From Opitutus terrae PB90-1 (GTDB taxonomy: Bacteria; Verrucomicrobiota; Verrucomicrobiia; Opitutales; Opitutaceae): a DNA stretch of 64,000 bases. The stretch covers positions 310,001 through 374,000 of the forward strand of contig NC_010571.1 of the NCBI RefSeq assembly GCF_000019965.1, given 5' to 3'. Both the position numbers and the translations under genes were made by a program. The notes beneath the pieces were generated by a model that worked only from the letters and a program-made list of their open reading frames with translations, did not search any database and was not told the origin of the DNA. This document shows positions 56,041-64,000 of the stretch, piece after piece (the stretch's first letter is position 1; every line of letters starts with the position of its first letter).

Positions 56041-58032
56041 CTATGATTTGGCGACGGGCGGCTTTGGGAGCAGCTTCGCCACCACCACCAGCAGCACGAC
56101 CACGACCAGCCCGAGCGCGGCCCAGAAGAACATCCCCGCCCGCGAACCGCCAACCGCTGCGCCCCAGCCGGCTTGGCCCGCCTGCTCTTCGGCGCCGAGC
56201 GTCGCGACGGATTTCTCCGCCGCAAAAATCTGCCCGCCGACCAGCGCCAAGTCGTACCGCGGCGTCGTAGCGGCCGCGTTGCCATAATAAAGTTCAAGCG
56301 GCTCTGCGTCGGTCTTGAAGAGCAGCCGCACGACGGGATAGGTCGCCGCCACCGCGGTGAGCGCGATCGGCGGATTGTCGCCGTCGTCCGTCTCGAGAAC
56401 GAACGTTCCCGTCACCGGTGGCGTGGGAAATGGCAGCGTGAGCGGTCGCACATCCCCAGGCGTGTGGCTCCACGTCGCGTTGCCCAGCGAACGCTCAAAC
56501 GAATCGCCACGCCTCTCGTCCACGACTTTTTCGTAGAGCCGCATCTGCCGTTGAAAAATCGGCGTCGACGACGTGAGCGTCAGCTTCGTGACCGGCAGGC
56601 TCGCGCGCGGGAGGGTGATCTGCCAGCGGCTGATATGCGGCCGCTTCGGATCGCGAAGGATTTCCACGGCCAGCGGCGTGGTGCGGGCCAGCGCCGTGCG
56701 CTCGAGCAAATACGGCACCTGCGCGTCGTCGTGCACCAATCGGAGATCGGCGAAACCAGGCTGCGCGCGCGCCAGCACGTCGAGATCGAGTTCGAGCTGT
56801 TGCACGCCCGGCGTGGCGATCCGCACCGGTTTGCGGAAACGCCATGGTGCCGGATCGATCGCCGCGCCCAGCAATGGTGTGTCGGCCAACCCGTCCGTCG
56901 CGCGATAGCCCGGATTCGGTTGCGCCGCACCCGGCGTGAGCGCGCTCGGCGCCAAGTCACGCAGCTGCGCAGCGAGGGGAGCCAGATCGTAGCGCGGCGC
57001 CGCGACCTGCGCGTTGCCGGTGAGCAGCGTATAGGTGCCCGACTCCGCCGCCCGGAACACGAACCATAACGGCCGCTGCCGCGCGGTCACGCGGTCGATT
57101 GCGAGCGGCGGGCTGTCGCCGTTGGCGACATGCACGAGCAGTTCGCGCGAAGGCGTGGTGAAAGCCGCCGCCACAGTGAGCTGCGCAGCAGGCGCCACGC
57201 CGTCGGCTTCGATTCGCCAGATCGATCCCGTGACGAGCGTGCGCTCCACGGCTGCTTCGTCGCGCAGCTCCCGCGTCGTGAGGGTGATCGTCCGCGCGAA
57301 CAGCGGCTCCGCGGTGACGAAACCCAGTTCCGCCAAAGGCACGTGCGCGCCGCCGAGGTCCAGTGTCAGCACCGACTCGCCGGCGAATTCTTCGCGCCGC
57401 ACGATCCGCACCTCGATCGGCGCGGTGAATTCCGGCTGCTTCGTGCCGGCCAGCAGCAGCGTCGCGCCCGTGAACGGCACGGCGCGGTGTCGCGTGTCGT
57501 CGATGGTGATGCGGATGTAGGCGGCGGTCCGCCGCTCAAGCTGAAACTGCAGGTGCTCCGCGCCGAACTGACGGAACGTGGCGCGGCGGTCGGCGAGCAG
57601 TTCCCAGTGTTCACCATCGGCGGAGATTTCGACGCGCGCGGGTTTGAGGAAATGCGGCGCGGGCGTTGCGAGCGCGACCGCCTCGAGCGGAGCGGTGGTG
57701 CCGGTCGTGACGAGCAGTTCAGTCGCGCCATCTTGCAGTGTGGCGCGAAACGCCACCGGCGCCCGGCTCACTGGCGGCACGGCCGGCGCCGGCGTGGTGA
57801 AGACGAACGGCACCTCGCGGCCAGCAGGATCGAGCAGTCGCAGGTCCTCGAGGTTCGATCGCGCGAGCCCGAGCGTTTCCGGGGGCAGCGCCAGCTTGAG
57901 CACGCCGGGCTGCTCGACCGTAAGCGGCTGGCGGTATTTCCACTCGGTGACTTCCAGCGCCCGCGCCGTGCCGATCGCGACGAAAATAGACAGCGCAACG
58001 ACCGCGAACAAACCCGCACACCGTTTAACCAC
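56041..58032 (-). CDS. DUF3999 protein, exported with a C-terminal membrane helix
   Basis: Signal peptide (CAGLFAVVALSIFVAIGTARA), large periplasmic region, then one C-terminal membrane helix (AGMFFWAALGLVVVVLLVVVAKLL). DUF3999-type blocks: WKYRQPLTVEQPGVLKLALP, RRTAAYIRITIDD, DDGDNPPIALTAV and LELYYGNAAATTPRYDLALV. The frame extends to an ATG at 58098, but those 22 residues are translated repeat (SICVHLCSS). A GTG at 58032 begins directly before the signal peptide and is my choice. Paired with DUF2339 on the same strand, an association known from other bacteria. Function unknown. Confidence 0.8.
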   Translation of the reverse strand: MVKRCAGLFAVVALSIFVAIGTARALEVTEWKYRQPLTVEQPGVLKLALPPETLGLARSNLEDLRLLDPAGREVPFVFTTPAPAVPPVSRAPVAFRATLQDGATELLVTTGTTAPLEAVALATPAPHFLKPARVEISADGEHWELLADRRATFRQFGAEHLQFQLERRTAAYIRITIDDTRHRAVPFTGATLLLAGTKQPEFTAPIEVRIVRREEFAGESVLTLDLGGAHVPLAELGFVTAEPLFARTITLTTRELRDEAAVERTLVTGSIWRIEADGVAPAAQLTVAAAFTTPSRELLVHVANGDSPPLAIDRVTARQRPLWFVFRAAESGTYTLLTGNAQVAAPRYDLAPLAAQLRDLAPSALTPGAAQPNPGYRATDGLADTPLLGAAIDPAPWRFRKPVRIATPGVQQLELDLDVLARAQPGFADLRLVHDDAQVPYLLERTALARTTPLAVEILRDPKRPHISRWQITLPRASLPVTKLTLTSSTPIFQRQMRLYEKVVDERRGDSFERSLGNATWSHTPGDVRPLTLPFPTPPVTGTFVLETDDGDNPPIALTAVAATYPVVRLLFKTDAEPLELYYGNAAATTPRYDLALVGGQIFAAEKSVATLGAEEQAGQAGWGAAVGGSRAGMFFWAALGLVVVVLLVVVAKLLPKPPVAKS

Positions 58033-58116
58033 AGATGAACACAGATGGACACAGATTGATAATGAAGCAGTCAGGTCTGCTCGGTCATTTGTGTTCATTT
58101 GTGTCCATCTGTGGTT
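58027..58116. repeat. 29-bp inverted repeat of 'aaccacagatgaacacagat' type
   Basis: Left arm 58027-58055, right arm 58088-58116, nearly exact reverse complements, with a 32-nt centre. Each arm is itself built of ACACAGATG units. It sits between DUF2339 and DUF3999 and forms the 5' end of the longest DUF3999 frame. I remember this word from intergenic regions of Verrucomicrobia and Planctomycetes. Confidence 0.8.
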
Positions 58117-58140
58117 CAGCTCGTTTTGGAAAACGTGATT

Positions 58141-61100
58141 TCACGATTTCGGCGGGACATTTTTCTCATTGGCGGGCAGGAAGCGCTGGTAGGCGAACGA
58201 CGCGAGGATCGCGATCACCGCCACGGCGAGGAGGGCGCCGACGCGGTAGAGCGCATCGAGTCGCGCGAGGTCGTGGAAGAACAGCTTGAGCAGCGCCACG
58301 CCCAGCAGCGCGAGCGCGGCATAGCGGCCGGCGCGAGCCTGCTTCCAAATGCTCATGAGCAACAACCCGAGCGCGAACAGCGCCCACGCGATCGTATAAC
58401 TCATGTCGCGACCGAAGTTGCCGGAGAACTGGAACGTCAGCACGCGTTGACCCGGCACGCTGAAGAAGTCGGCGATCTCGATGTTGACGAGCATGAACAG
58501 CAGCACCGTGCCCAGCGTGCTCAGCAGCGGTGGAGCCTTCACGCCGAGCGCGCGCTCACGCGGCGGTGCGAGCAGCCACGCGCCCGTAAACAACGCGACG
58601 GTGACGAGCCCGTAGCTGTAAAGATACCAGTTGAACACCGCAGTCTCGCTGCGCGCGTGATACGAAAACACCGCGGGGTTGAGCGCCAGCCGCGCGAACG
58701 CCGTGCACAGCAGGACCACGCCTACCGCCCGCAATCCGGCGTGCGGCACGCGACGGAAGAGCCAGAGCAGCGCCGCGCCTTCCAGCGCCCAACTGACCGT
58801 GAGCCACTGGCGTTCGAACTGGATCGGGAAAATGAGCGTGATGAAGAGCAGCGCCACCCCGCCGAACCACGCGAGCTGGTTGAGCCGCGCACGCTCGTTG
58901 ACGACCGTCGCGCGCAGGATCGCCACCAAACTCAGCAGCGGCAGGATGGTGAACGCCGCCGGCAGCAGCCCGGGAAATTCCGTCGGCCAGGCCGCCGTGA
59001 CCAATCGGTAAACCAGCGGGAACTGCGCGGCTCCGGCGAGCGCAGCGATCGCCCACGGGCCGGTCACCCCGGCAAACCGCCGCCGGAACACAAACGGATA
59101 AATCGCGAACGCCACGTAGAAGAGCAGATACCACGCGAGCGGCGCGGTGGCGCTTTCGACCGCGAAGTGCCGCGCGTGCCAGGAGTATTCCAGCCCCGCC
59201 ACGCCCGCGAGCGCGCACGCCGGCAACCACGCGAGCCCGAGGATCGCCGCGAGCCCCAGGACCATCACGACGAGCAACAGCGCGAGACCGAAGACCGGCG
59301 ACGGATTCACCAGATTGAGCCGCGCGGTCATCATAATGAGCAGGACGAACGGTAACAGCGCGGAGAACGCGGGGATCTGCGAGCGCGCGTCGCCAAACAG
59401 CGCGTGCGTCGCCGGTCCGCCACCGCTCGCCTGCAGCCGGTCGCCGAGCCGGCGGACCAGAAACAGCCCGGCCGCGAAAAACACGACGGCAAAGCCGCCG
59501 ATGACGAGCAACAGCGCCGGCGCGGCAGTCAGGGTCGTGGGCAGGTTGAACAGCCAGGCGCCCGTCGCCACGAGCGTGAGCACCAGCACGGCAGCCACGG
59601 CGGCCAGCGAGGCGGTGACCAGCGCCAGCCCGATCGCCAGCAGGTCCACGAGCAACACGCAGGGCCAGAACACGAGCGAGATTGTAGTGAGCTTGAACAG
59701 CGGCAGCAGCATCAGCACGAGCGCGAGCGGCGGGAACAGCTGGCTCCACCAGGTGGCCGTCGCGTCCGGTCGATGCCGTTCCAGCGCGAGCGGAAACGCC
59801 GTGTGCAGCACCGCATGCAGCAGATAAAACGCGAGCGCCCAGGGCAGCAGCGGCGCCGTCAGGCATCCGGCGGTCCACGTGCCGAGCAGCGCGAACAGGA
59901 GGCCACCGGCGACGAGATGCAGCCGCGGCATCTGCTCGTCGCACCACGCGATCGTCAGCAACGCCGCGTCGGCCAGCAGCGCAAACGTGAACAACAGCCC
60001 CGGTCGCTGCGCGAGCTCCGGGTAACCGAGGAACGAGAAGGCGAACGCCAGCGCCAGCAACGGCAGTGTGATCGCCGACCAGGTGATCATCGAAGCGCCG
60101 CGCTCGGCCCGTCGCGCGGCGAGATAGACCACCAAAAAAAGCACGCCGAAGCCGAATGTGACCAGCATCAGCGTCGGCCCAAGCGCCGGTGTGAAAATCG
60201 TGAGTCGCCAGAACGCCAGCACGGCGCCCACTCCGCCAACCGCTGTCGTCACGAGCGCCGGCTTCCGTTCGAACCAGGCGAGCACGAGCAGCGCGAGCGA
60301 CAGCGCCAGCACGAACGGGAAATACAAGCCCACGCGCCCTCCCACTTCCGGATAGCGCAGGAAATACAGCGCGAACCCAAACCCGATGAGGGGCAGCGCC
60401 ACGGCCGACCAGGTGATGGCCGGCGAACTCCGGTCAAACCGTCGCGCCACGAAATAGGTGACGAGGAAGAACGCACAGAACCCGAGACACACGCCCATGA
60501 GCGTAGACGCCAGCGCCGGCGAGAAAATCTCGGCTGTCCAGTTGACCAGCAGCCACGCCGTGCCTGCTGTGGCGACCGCGACCAGCGCCCCCAGCCTTCT
60601 GAACCACGCCAGCGTGAGCAGGCAGAGGTTGGCCAGCAGCACAAACGTAAACACCAGCCCAACGCGACTGCCGGCGGCACGGAAGCCGAGAAAATATCCG
60701 GCGAACCCGTAGCATACGCACGCCATGACGACCGCAGAGAGCGTGATCTCCGGCCCATCGTGCCCGCGCCGATGGGCGAAAATCGCCGCGCCGAGGAAAA
60801 GCACGGCGAACACCAGGCACACCACGACGGCGACGCTCGCCTGCCCGGACGGGTCGTTCTCGAAAAACTTCGCCGCCCACCCGATCTGCAGCGCAATTGT
60901 GCCGATCGCCCCCAGCGGCACGAGGTAGAACCAGCGCCGGTGCAGCGCCACCGCCACGAGGCCAAGATCAAGCAGCGCGATGTAGCCAAAAAGCCCGAGC
61001 GGATTGTCCTGGCCGGTGCTGACGAGCACCGGCGTGAGAAAACCGCCGAGGATGCCGAGGATCGCCACGACCTGCGCCTCGAGCCGGACGGCAAGCAGAA

Positions 61101-62079
61101 ACGCCGCGGCGGTGATCAGCACCATCACCAAAAACGTCGGCAACGGTCCGAAGAACTCGAAGTGGTAGATCGAGCGGCACGCGAACGTGACGGTGTAGAG
61201 ACTCACGATGCCCGTCGCGATCAGCGTCTGTGCGGTGACGGCGTAGCGCGCGCGATCGATTTTCAGTCCGCCGATCACGAGCACGATCGCAAACACGAAC
61301 CCGATCGCCGCGCGCGCCGCCGGTGGAACCAGATCGTGCTCGAAGGAGTATTTGACGAAGAACCCGACTGCGAGCAACGCGGCGAGCCCGCCGAGCCACG
61401 CGAAGAGTTTCGCGCCCATGAACTGCTCCCAGTTGATGCCGCGCACGAACGACTCGACCGGTGATGCCGTAGGTTCGAAGACGGGAGGAGCCGGTGGCTC
61501 GGGCAGCGGCGTGGCTCCTGTCGTCTCTTGTGGGCTGCCTTGTTGAGCCGGCTCATCTGCCGGGCCACTTGCTTGGCCTAAAGGAGGTGGCTCATTCGCC
61601 AGTCCGCCGGTCTGGCCTTCGACCGACGGTTCACTGACCTGCCCGACCGTATCGGGCGCCTGTTCTGCGACGGGCGGCTCGACCATCGGTGGCTCGCTGG
61701 CGGGACCCTGCAGGCCGGCTCGTTCAGCCGGCTGCTCAGCCAAGTCACCGACCTTGCCTACCACCGGGGACTCGCCGATCGTCGCCGCGGGCGACGGCGA
61801 TGGCATCGTCACCGCTGGCTCCGCTGCGCGCATGAGCGGCGCTACGGGTAACGGCGCGAGCGGAGGTTCTGCGGTGGGTTTGGCCGCGGTAGCGGCGGGC
61901 GCCGTGCCCTCCGCGAGTTTTCGCTCCAGCTCGCGGAGCTTCTGCCGGTGTTCTTCGAGGCTCGAAGCCAGCGCGTCGTTTTGCGCGCCGAGCGAACTGA
62001 TTCTCACGATCACCCAGATGGGGAAGACGATGAGACCGAGAAACAATGCGAGGCCGAGCAGGGTAAGGAGGCCTTCCAT
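58141..62079 (-). CDS. DUF2339 very large polytopic membrane protein
   Basis: 1312 residues from the ATG at 62079 (MEGLLTLLGLALFLGLIVFPIWVI). The longer frame begins with a TTG. Layout: an N-terminal helix, a short coiled coil (NDALASSLEEHRQKLRELERKL), a Pro/Glu/Gly-rich linker (~residues 65-210), then SFVRGINWEQFMGAKLFAWLGGLAALLAVGFFVKYS, the DUF2339 signature, split over an amphipathic segment and the first core helix. Close to thirty hydrophobic segments follow in similar repeated units (RVGLVFTFVLLANLCLL / RVGLYFPFVLALSLALL / RPGLLFTFALLADAALL). Function unknown. The 108-bp spacer to DUF3999 holds the large inverted repeat. Confidence 0.9.
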   Translation of the reverse strand: MEGLLTLLGLALFLGLIVFPIWVIVRISSLGAQNDALASSLEEHRQKLRELERKLAEGTAPAATAAKPTAEPPLAPLPVAPLMRAAEPAVTMPSPSPAATIGESPVVGKVGDLAEQPAERAGLQGPASEPPMVEPPVAEQAPDTVGQVSEPSVEGQTGGLANEPPPLGQASGPADEPAQQGSPQETTGATPLPEPPAPPVFEPTASPVESFVRGINWEQFMGAKLFAWLGGLAALLAVGFFVKYSFEHDLVPPAARAAIGFVFAIVLVIGGLKIDRARYAVTAQTLIATGIVSLYTVTFACRSIYHFEFFGPLPTFLVMVLITAAAFLLAVRLEAQVVAILGILGGFLTPVLVSTGQDNPLGLFGYIALLDLGLVAVALHRRWFYLVPLGAIGTIALQIGWAAKFFENDPSGQASVAVVVCLVFAVLFLGAAIFAHRRGHDGPEITLSAVVMACVCYGFAGYFLGFRAAGSRVGLVFTFVLLANLCLLTLAWFRRLGALVAVATAGTAWLLVNWTAEIFSPALASTLMGVCLGFCAFFLVTYFVARRFDRSSPAITWSAVALPLIGFGFALYFLRYPEVGGRVGLYFPFVLALSLALLVLAWFERKPALVTTAVGGVGAVLAFWRLTIFTPALGPTLMLVTFGFGVLFLVVYLAARRAERGASMITWSAITLPLLALAFAFSFLGYPELAQRPGLLFTFALLADAALLTIAWCDEQMPRLHLVAGGLLFALLGTWTAGCLTAPLLPWALAFYLLHAVLHTAFPLALERHRPDATATWWSQLFPPLALVLMLLPLFKLTTISLVFWPCVLLVDLLAIGLALVTASLAAVAAVLVLTLVATGAWLFNLPTTLTAAPALLLVIGGFAVVFFAAGLFLVRRLGDRLQASGGGPATHALFGDARSQIPAFSALLPFVLLIMMTARLNLVNPSPVFGLALLLVVMVLGLAAILGLAWLPACALAGVAGLEYSWHARHFAVESATAPLAWYLLFYVAFAIYPFVFRRRFAGVTGPWAIAALAGAAQFPLVYRLVTAAWPTEFPGLLPAAFTILPLLSLVAILRATVVNERARLNQLAWFGGVALLFITLIFPIQFERQWLTVSWALEGAALLWLFRRVPHAGLRAVGVVLLCTAFARLALNPAVFSYHARSETAVFNWYLYSYGLVTVALFTGAWLLAPPRERALGVKAPPLLSTLGTVLLFMLVNIEIADFFSVPGQRVLTFQFSGNFGRDMSYTIAWALFALGLLLMSIWKQARAGRYAALALLGVALLKLFFHDLARLDALYRVGALLAVAVIAILASFAYQRFLPANEKNVPPKS

Positions 62080-62225
62080 GTCTGCGCAGGTTCTGCCGAT
62101 CAACGCAGGTGATGGCAAGCCTTCGGCTGCTTGGACTTACCGCGGGCTCGCGCATTGATCATCGATTTTCGCGATTCCCTCGGATTCGCGTTCGGTGTTT
62201 CGTCCCGCTCATTCCACGACACCTC

Positions 62226-63431
62226 ATGCACCCGCAATTTCTCCGCCGCTTCGCGTTCTCCGTCCTCGTGATCGCCCCCACTCTCTTTCCAGCCACCCTA
62301 AGGGCGCGCGCCGATGAACCGCTGGACCGGCTCGTCGATGCAGCCGTGAAGACGTCGCTGGAACGACTGGCGCGCAGCACCGAGGAGGTTGGCACCGCCG
62401 AACGCTATCCCACCTACGCAACCCAGGAGCAGAAATGGAAACTCGAGGGTTCGAGCGACTGGACCAGCGGGTTCTACCCCGGCTGCCTCTGGCTCGCGTT
62501 CGACCTGAGTGGCGACGCACGTTTCGAGCGCTGGGCCCAACAGTGGACCGCACCGATCGAGCACGAGAAGAACAACCGCGACACGCACGATCTCGGCTTC
62601 CGGTTCATGTGCACGTTTGGCCAGGGCCTGCGGCTCGGAAAAGGTGACGCGTATGCGCGCTATCCGGCAGTGCTGCACGAGGCAGCGGCCACACTGGCGC
62701 ACCGGTTCAATCCTCGCATCGGAGCGCTCAGCTCCAACTGGGATCGCGATCCCCTGCCCCACTCGGTCCCCGTCGTCATCGATATCATGATGAACCTGGA
62801 ACTGCTGCTATGGTCGGCGAGCCACGGCGGTCCGGCGGACTACGTCGAGATGGCGCGCCGCCACACCGACACGACGCTGCGCGATTTCGTGCGGGCCGAC
62901 GGCGGCACCTACCACGTCGTCCGCTACGACGAGCGCGATGGTTCGATTCTCAACCGCGGCACGCTGCAGGGCGCCGGCCCCGAGACGACCTGGTCGCGTG
63001 GCCACGCGTGGGCGCAATACGGCTGTGTTGTCATGTATCGCGCGACGAAGGAACCGCGCTACCTGCAGGCGGCGCAGCGGCTGACCGACTACTTCCTCGC
63101 GCACCTGCCACCGGACCACGTCTCTGCGTGGGATTTCCAGTCAGACATCGCATATCGCGATGTTTCCGCGACGGCGATCGTCGCGGCGGGTCTCTTCGAG
63201 CTGGTGAAATATGTGGAGGAGTCTGCGCTCCGGGCGAAATACCAAATCGCCGCGGAGGCGATGCTCCGCTCACTCTGTCAACCACCCTATTTTGCCAGCC
63301 GCGCCGACACGAACTGCCTGCTGGACCATTCGGTGCAATACCTGCCGATCGGCAGCAACGTCGACGTGCCCGCGATCTTCGCCGACTATTACTTCCTCGA
63401 AGCGATCCTCCGCTACCGTGCGAGCCGCTGA
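62226..63431 (+). CDS. GH88 unsaturated glucuronyl hydrolase, exported
   Basis: 401 residues from the ATG at 62226 (MHPQFLRRFAFSVLVIAPTLF, a signal peptide, cut near ARADE). The (alpha/alpha)6 barrel enzyme hydrates the 4,5-unsaturated uronic acid left by polysaccharide lyases. The two catalytic-site Asp residues are Asp122 in RDTHDLGFRF and Asp186 in VVIDIMMNLELL. WSRGHAWAQYGCVVMYR and AWDFQSDIAYRDVSATAIVAAG are further family blocks. A periplasmic position implies breakdown of imported or extracellular uronates. No lyase or SusC/D-like genes are adjacent. Confidence 0.92.
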   Translation: MHPQFLRRFAFSVLVIAPTLFPATLRARADEPLDRLVDAAVKTSLERLARSTEEVGTAERYPTYATQEQKWKLEGSSDWTSGFYPGCLWLAFDLSGDARFERWAQQWTAPIEHEKNNRDTHDLGFRFMCTFGQGLRLGKGDAYARYPAVLHEAAATLAHRFNPRIGALSSNWDRDPLPHSVPVVIDIMMNLELLLWSASHGGPADYVEMARRHTDTTLRDFVRADGGTYHVVRYDERDGSILNRGTLQGAGPETTWSRGHAWAQYGCVVMYRATKEPRYLQAAQRLTDYFLAHLPPDHVSAWDFQSDIAYRDVSATAIVAAGLFELVKYVEESALRAKYQIAAEAMLRSLCQPPYFASRADTNCLLDHSVQYLPIGSNVDVPAIFADYYFLEAILRYRASR

Positions 63432-63485
63432 GCGACGGCGTCGCGGCACGTTGGCGCGGTCGCGACCGCCCTGTTCACCAGCGTC

Positions 63486-64000
63486 TCAGGCTGACGGCCG
63501 CGTGGGGCCGGGGAACGTCAGCACGAACGACGCGCCCGCGCGACGGTCGCGCTCGAGGGTGATATCGCCGCCGTGCGCCAGCATCACGCGTTTGCAGATG
63601 CTCAGCCCGAGCCCGTAGCCGCCGGTGTTCTTCGAGCGCGAGCGATCCACGCGATAAAATGGCTCGAACACCCGCTCGGCTTCGGTCACCGGAATTCCCG
63701 GACCGTCGTCGGTCACGCGCACGATCACCCGTTCGTCCTGCTGCATCGCGAGCACCTCGACCGGCCGGCTGTCCGGCCGCGAATATTTCACGGCGTTCTC
63801 GATCAGGTTGCGGATCACCGTCCGCATTTTTTCGGCATCGATGTCGACGCACAGCTCCGGCACGGAGATGAACACCTGCACGCCGGGCGCGACGCCGCGA
63901 TACGGCTCGGCCGCGGCGCGCAGCAAGGGCACGAGATCCTGCCGGGTCTTCTGCAACCCGCTTCCGCTGCGCAGCCGCTCCAGTTCGAGCAACTCCGCGA
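63486..64000 (-). CDS. sensor histidine kinase, C-terminal part (window edge)
   Basis: Only the end is inside the window and the frame is open through 64000. The visible part is a HATPase_c domain: N box NLIENAVKYSRPDSRP, G1 box DDGPGIPVTEAERVFEPFYR and G2 box GYGLGLSICKRVMLAHGGDI. Upstream, LLELERLRSGSG looks like the end of a dimerisation helix, as in CpxA/EnvZ-like kinases. The phospho-acceptor His and sensor domain lie outside. The partner regulator is not visible. Confidence 0.92.
   Translation of the reverse strand, partial: AELLELERLRSGSGLQKTRQDLVPLLRAAAEPYRGVAPGVQVFISVPELCVDIDAEKMRTVIRNLIENAVKYSRPDSRPVEVLAMQQDERVIVRVTDDGPGIPVTEAERVFEPFYRVDRSRSKNTGGYGLGLSICKRVMLAHGGDITLERDRRAGASFVLTFPGPTRPSA

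Noticed and set aside
59404-61464. 686-codon plus-strand frame opposite DUF2339
   Set aside because: The product is almost all Arg, Gln, Glu and His, the expected antisense of Leu/Ala/Val-rich membrane helices.

Overview
The window is high-GC, gene-dense bacterial DNA. I infer an Opitutaceae-like member of the Verrucomicrobiota. The grounds are secreted proteins built from delta-60 propeller and putative-Ig repeats, an exosortase fused to an EpsI domain, a DUF2339/DUF3999 pair, and several families of short intergenic repeats that I remember from that phylum. This is pattern recognition and no 16S or marker search was possible.

Layout. Positions 1-7.7 kb hold housekeeping genes: a 5'-truncated murA, ruvB, a DEDDh exonuclease, a HisN-type phosphatase, a DUF2059 lipo/periplasmic-type protein, queF and rny. 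At 8.2-13.7 kb are an exosortase-EpsI fusion and a 1095-residue Sel1/coiled-coil/LysM envelope protein. A patatin with an unexplained C-terminal domain follows (13.9-15.5 kb). Positions 15.7-22.2 kb form an exopolysaccharide/O-antigen locus with two GT4 enzymes, one GT2, a Wzx-like flippase and an O-antigen ligase, followed by rodA and rng. Positions 25.7-26.6 kb carry small DsrE and YHS genes.

The most interesting region is 26.8-40.2 kb. An ECF sigma factor and a membrane anti-sigma factor lead directly into arsM, a DUF1223 gene, a PiT-type transporter, a fused TIGR04282/TIGR04283-type glycosyltransferase and arsS. This is an arsenosugar biosynthesis operon. A second GT2, DUF547, TVP38 and FAD-oxidoreductase genes follow. 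Five sites in this region fit GGAAT-N16-CGTC exactly and a sixth fits with a poor -10. Each lies just upstream of a gene in the correct orientation, two are back to back, and for five of the six the start codon comes only 8-12 nt after the -10. I read this as the regulon of the local ECF sigma factor, giving an ECF-controlled arsenosugar system with near-leaderless mRNAs.

At 40.3-41.7 kb are an unknown membrane protein and a decapitated TetR gene that still has a perfect operator-like palindrome. Positions 42.0-55.4 kb encode two secreted giants of 3563 and 887 residues. The larger has two arrays of exactly 14 delta-60 motifs, enough for two seven-bladed propellers each. Both giants share a domain of about 270 residues that I cannot name. 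Next come the DUF3999/DUF2339 pair (56-62 kb), a GH88 unsaturated glucuronyl hydrolase and the C-terminal part of a histidine kinase running off the window.

Short repeats of several kinds fill the gaps and in places have become part of genes (exosortase linker, GT4 loop, RuvB N-terminus, DUF3999 N-terminus). I found no rRNA, tRNA, CRISPR array, insertion sequence or phage gene.
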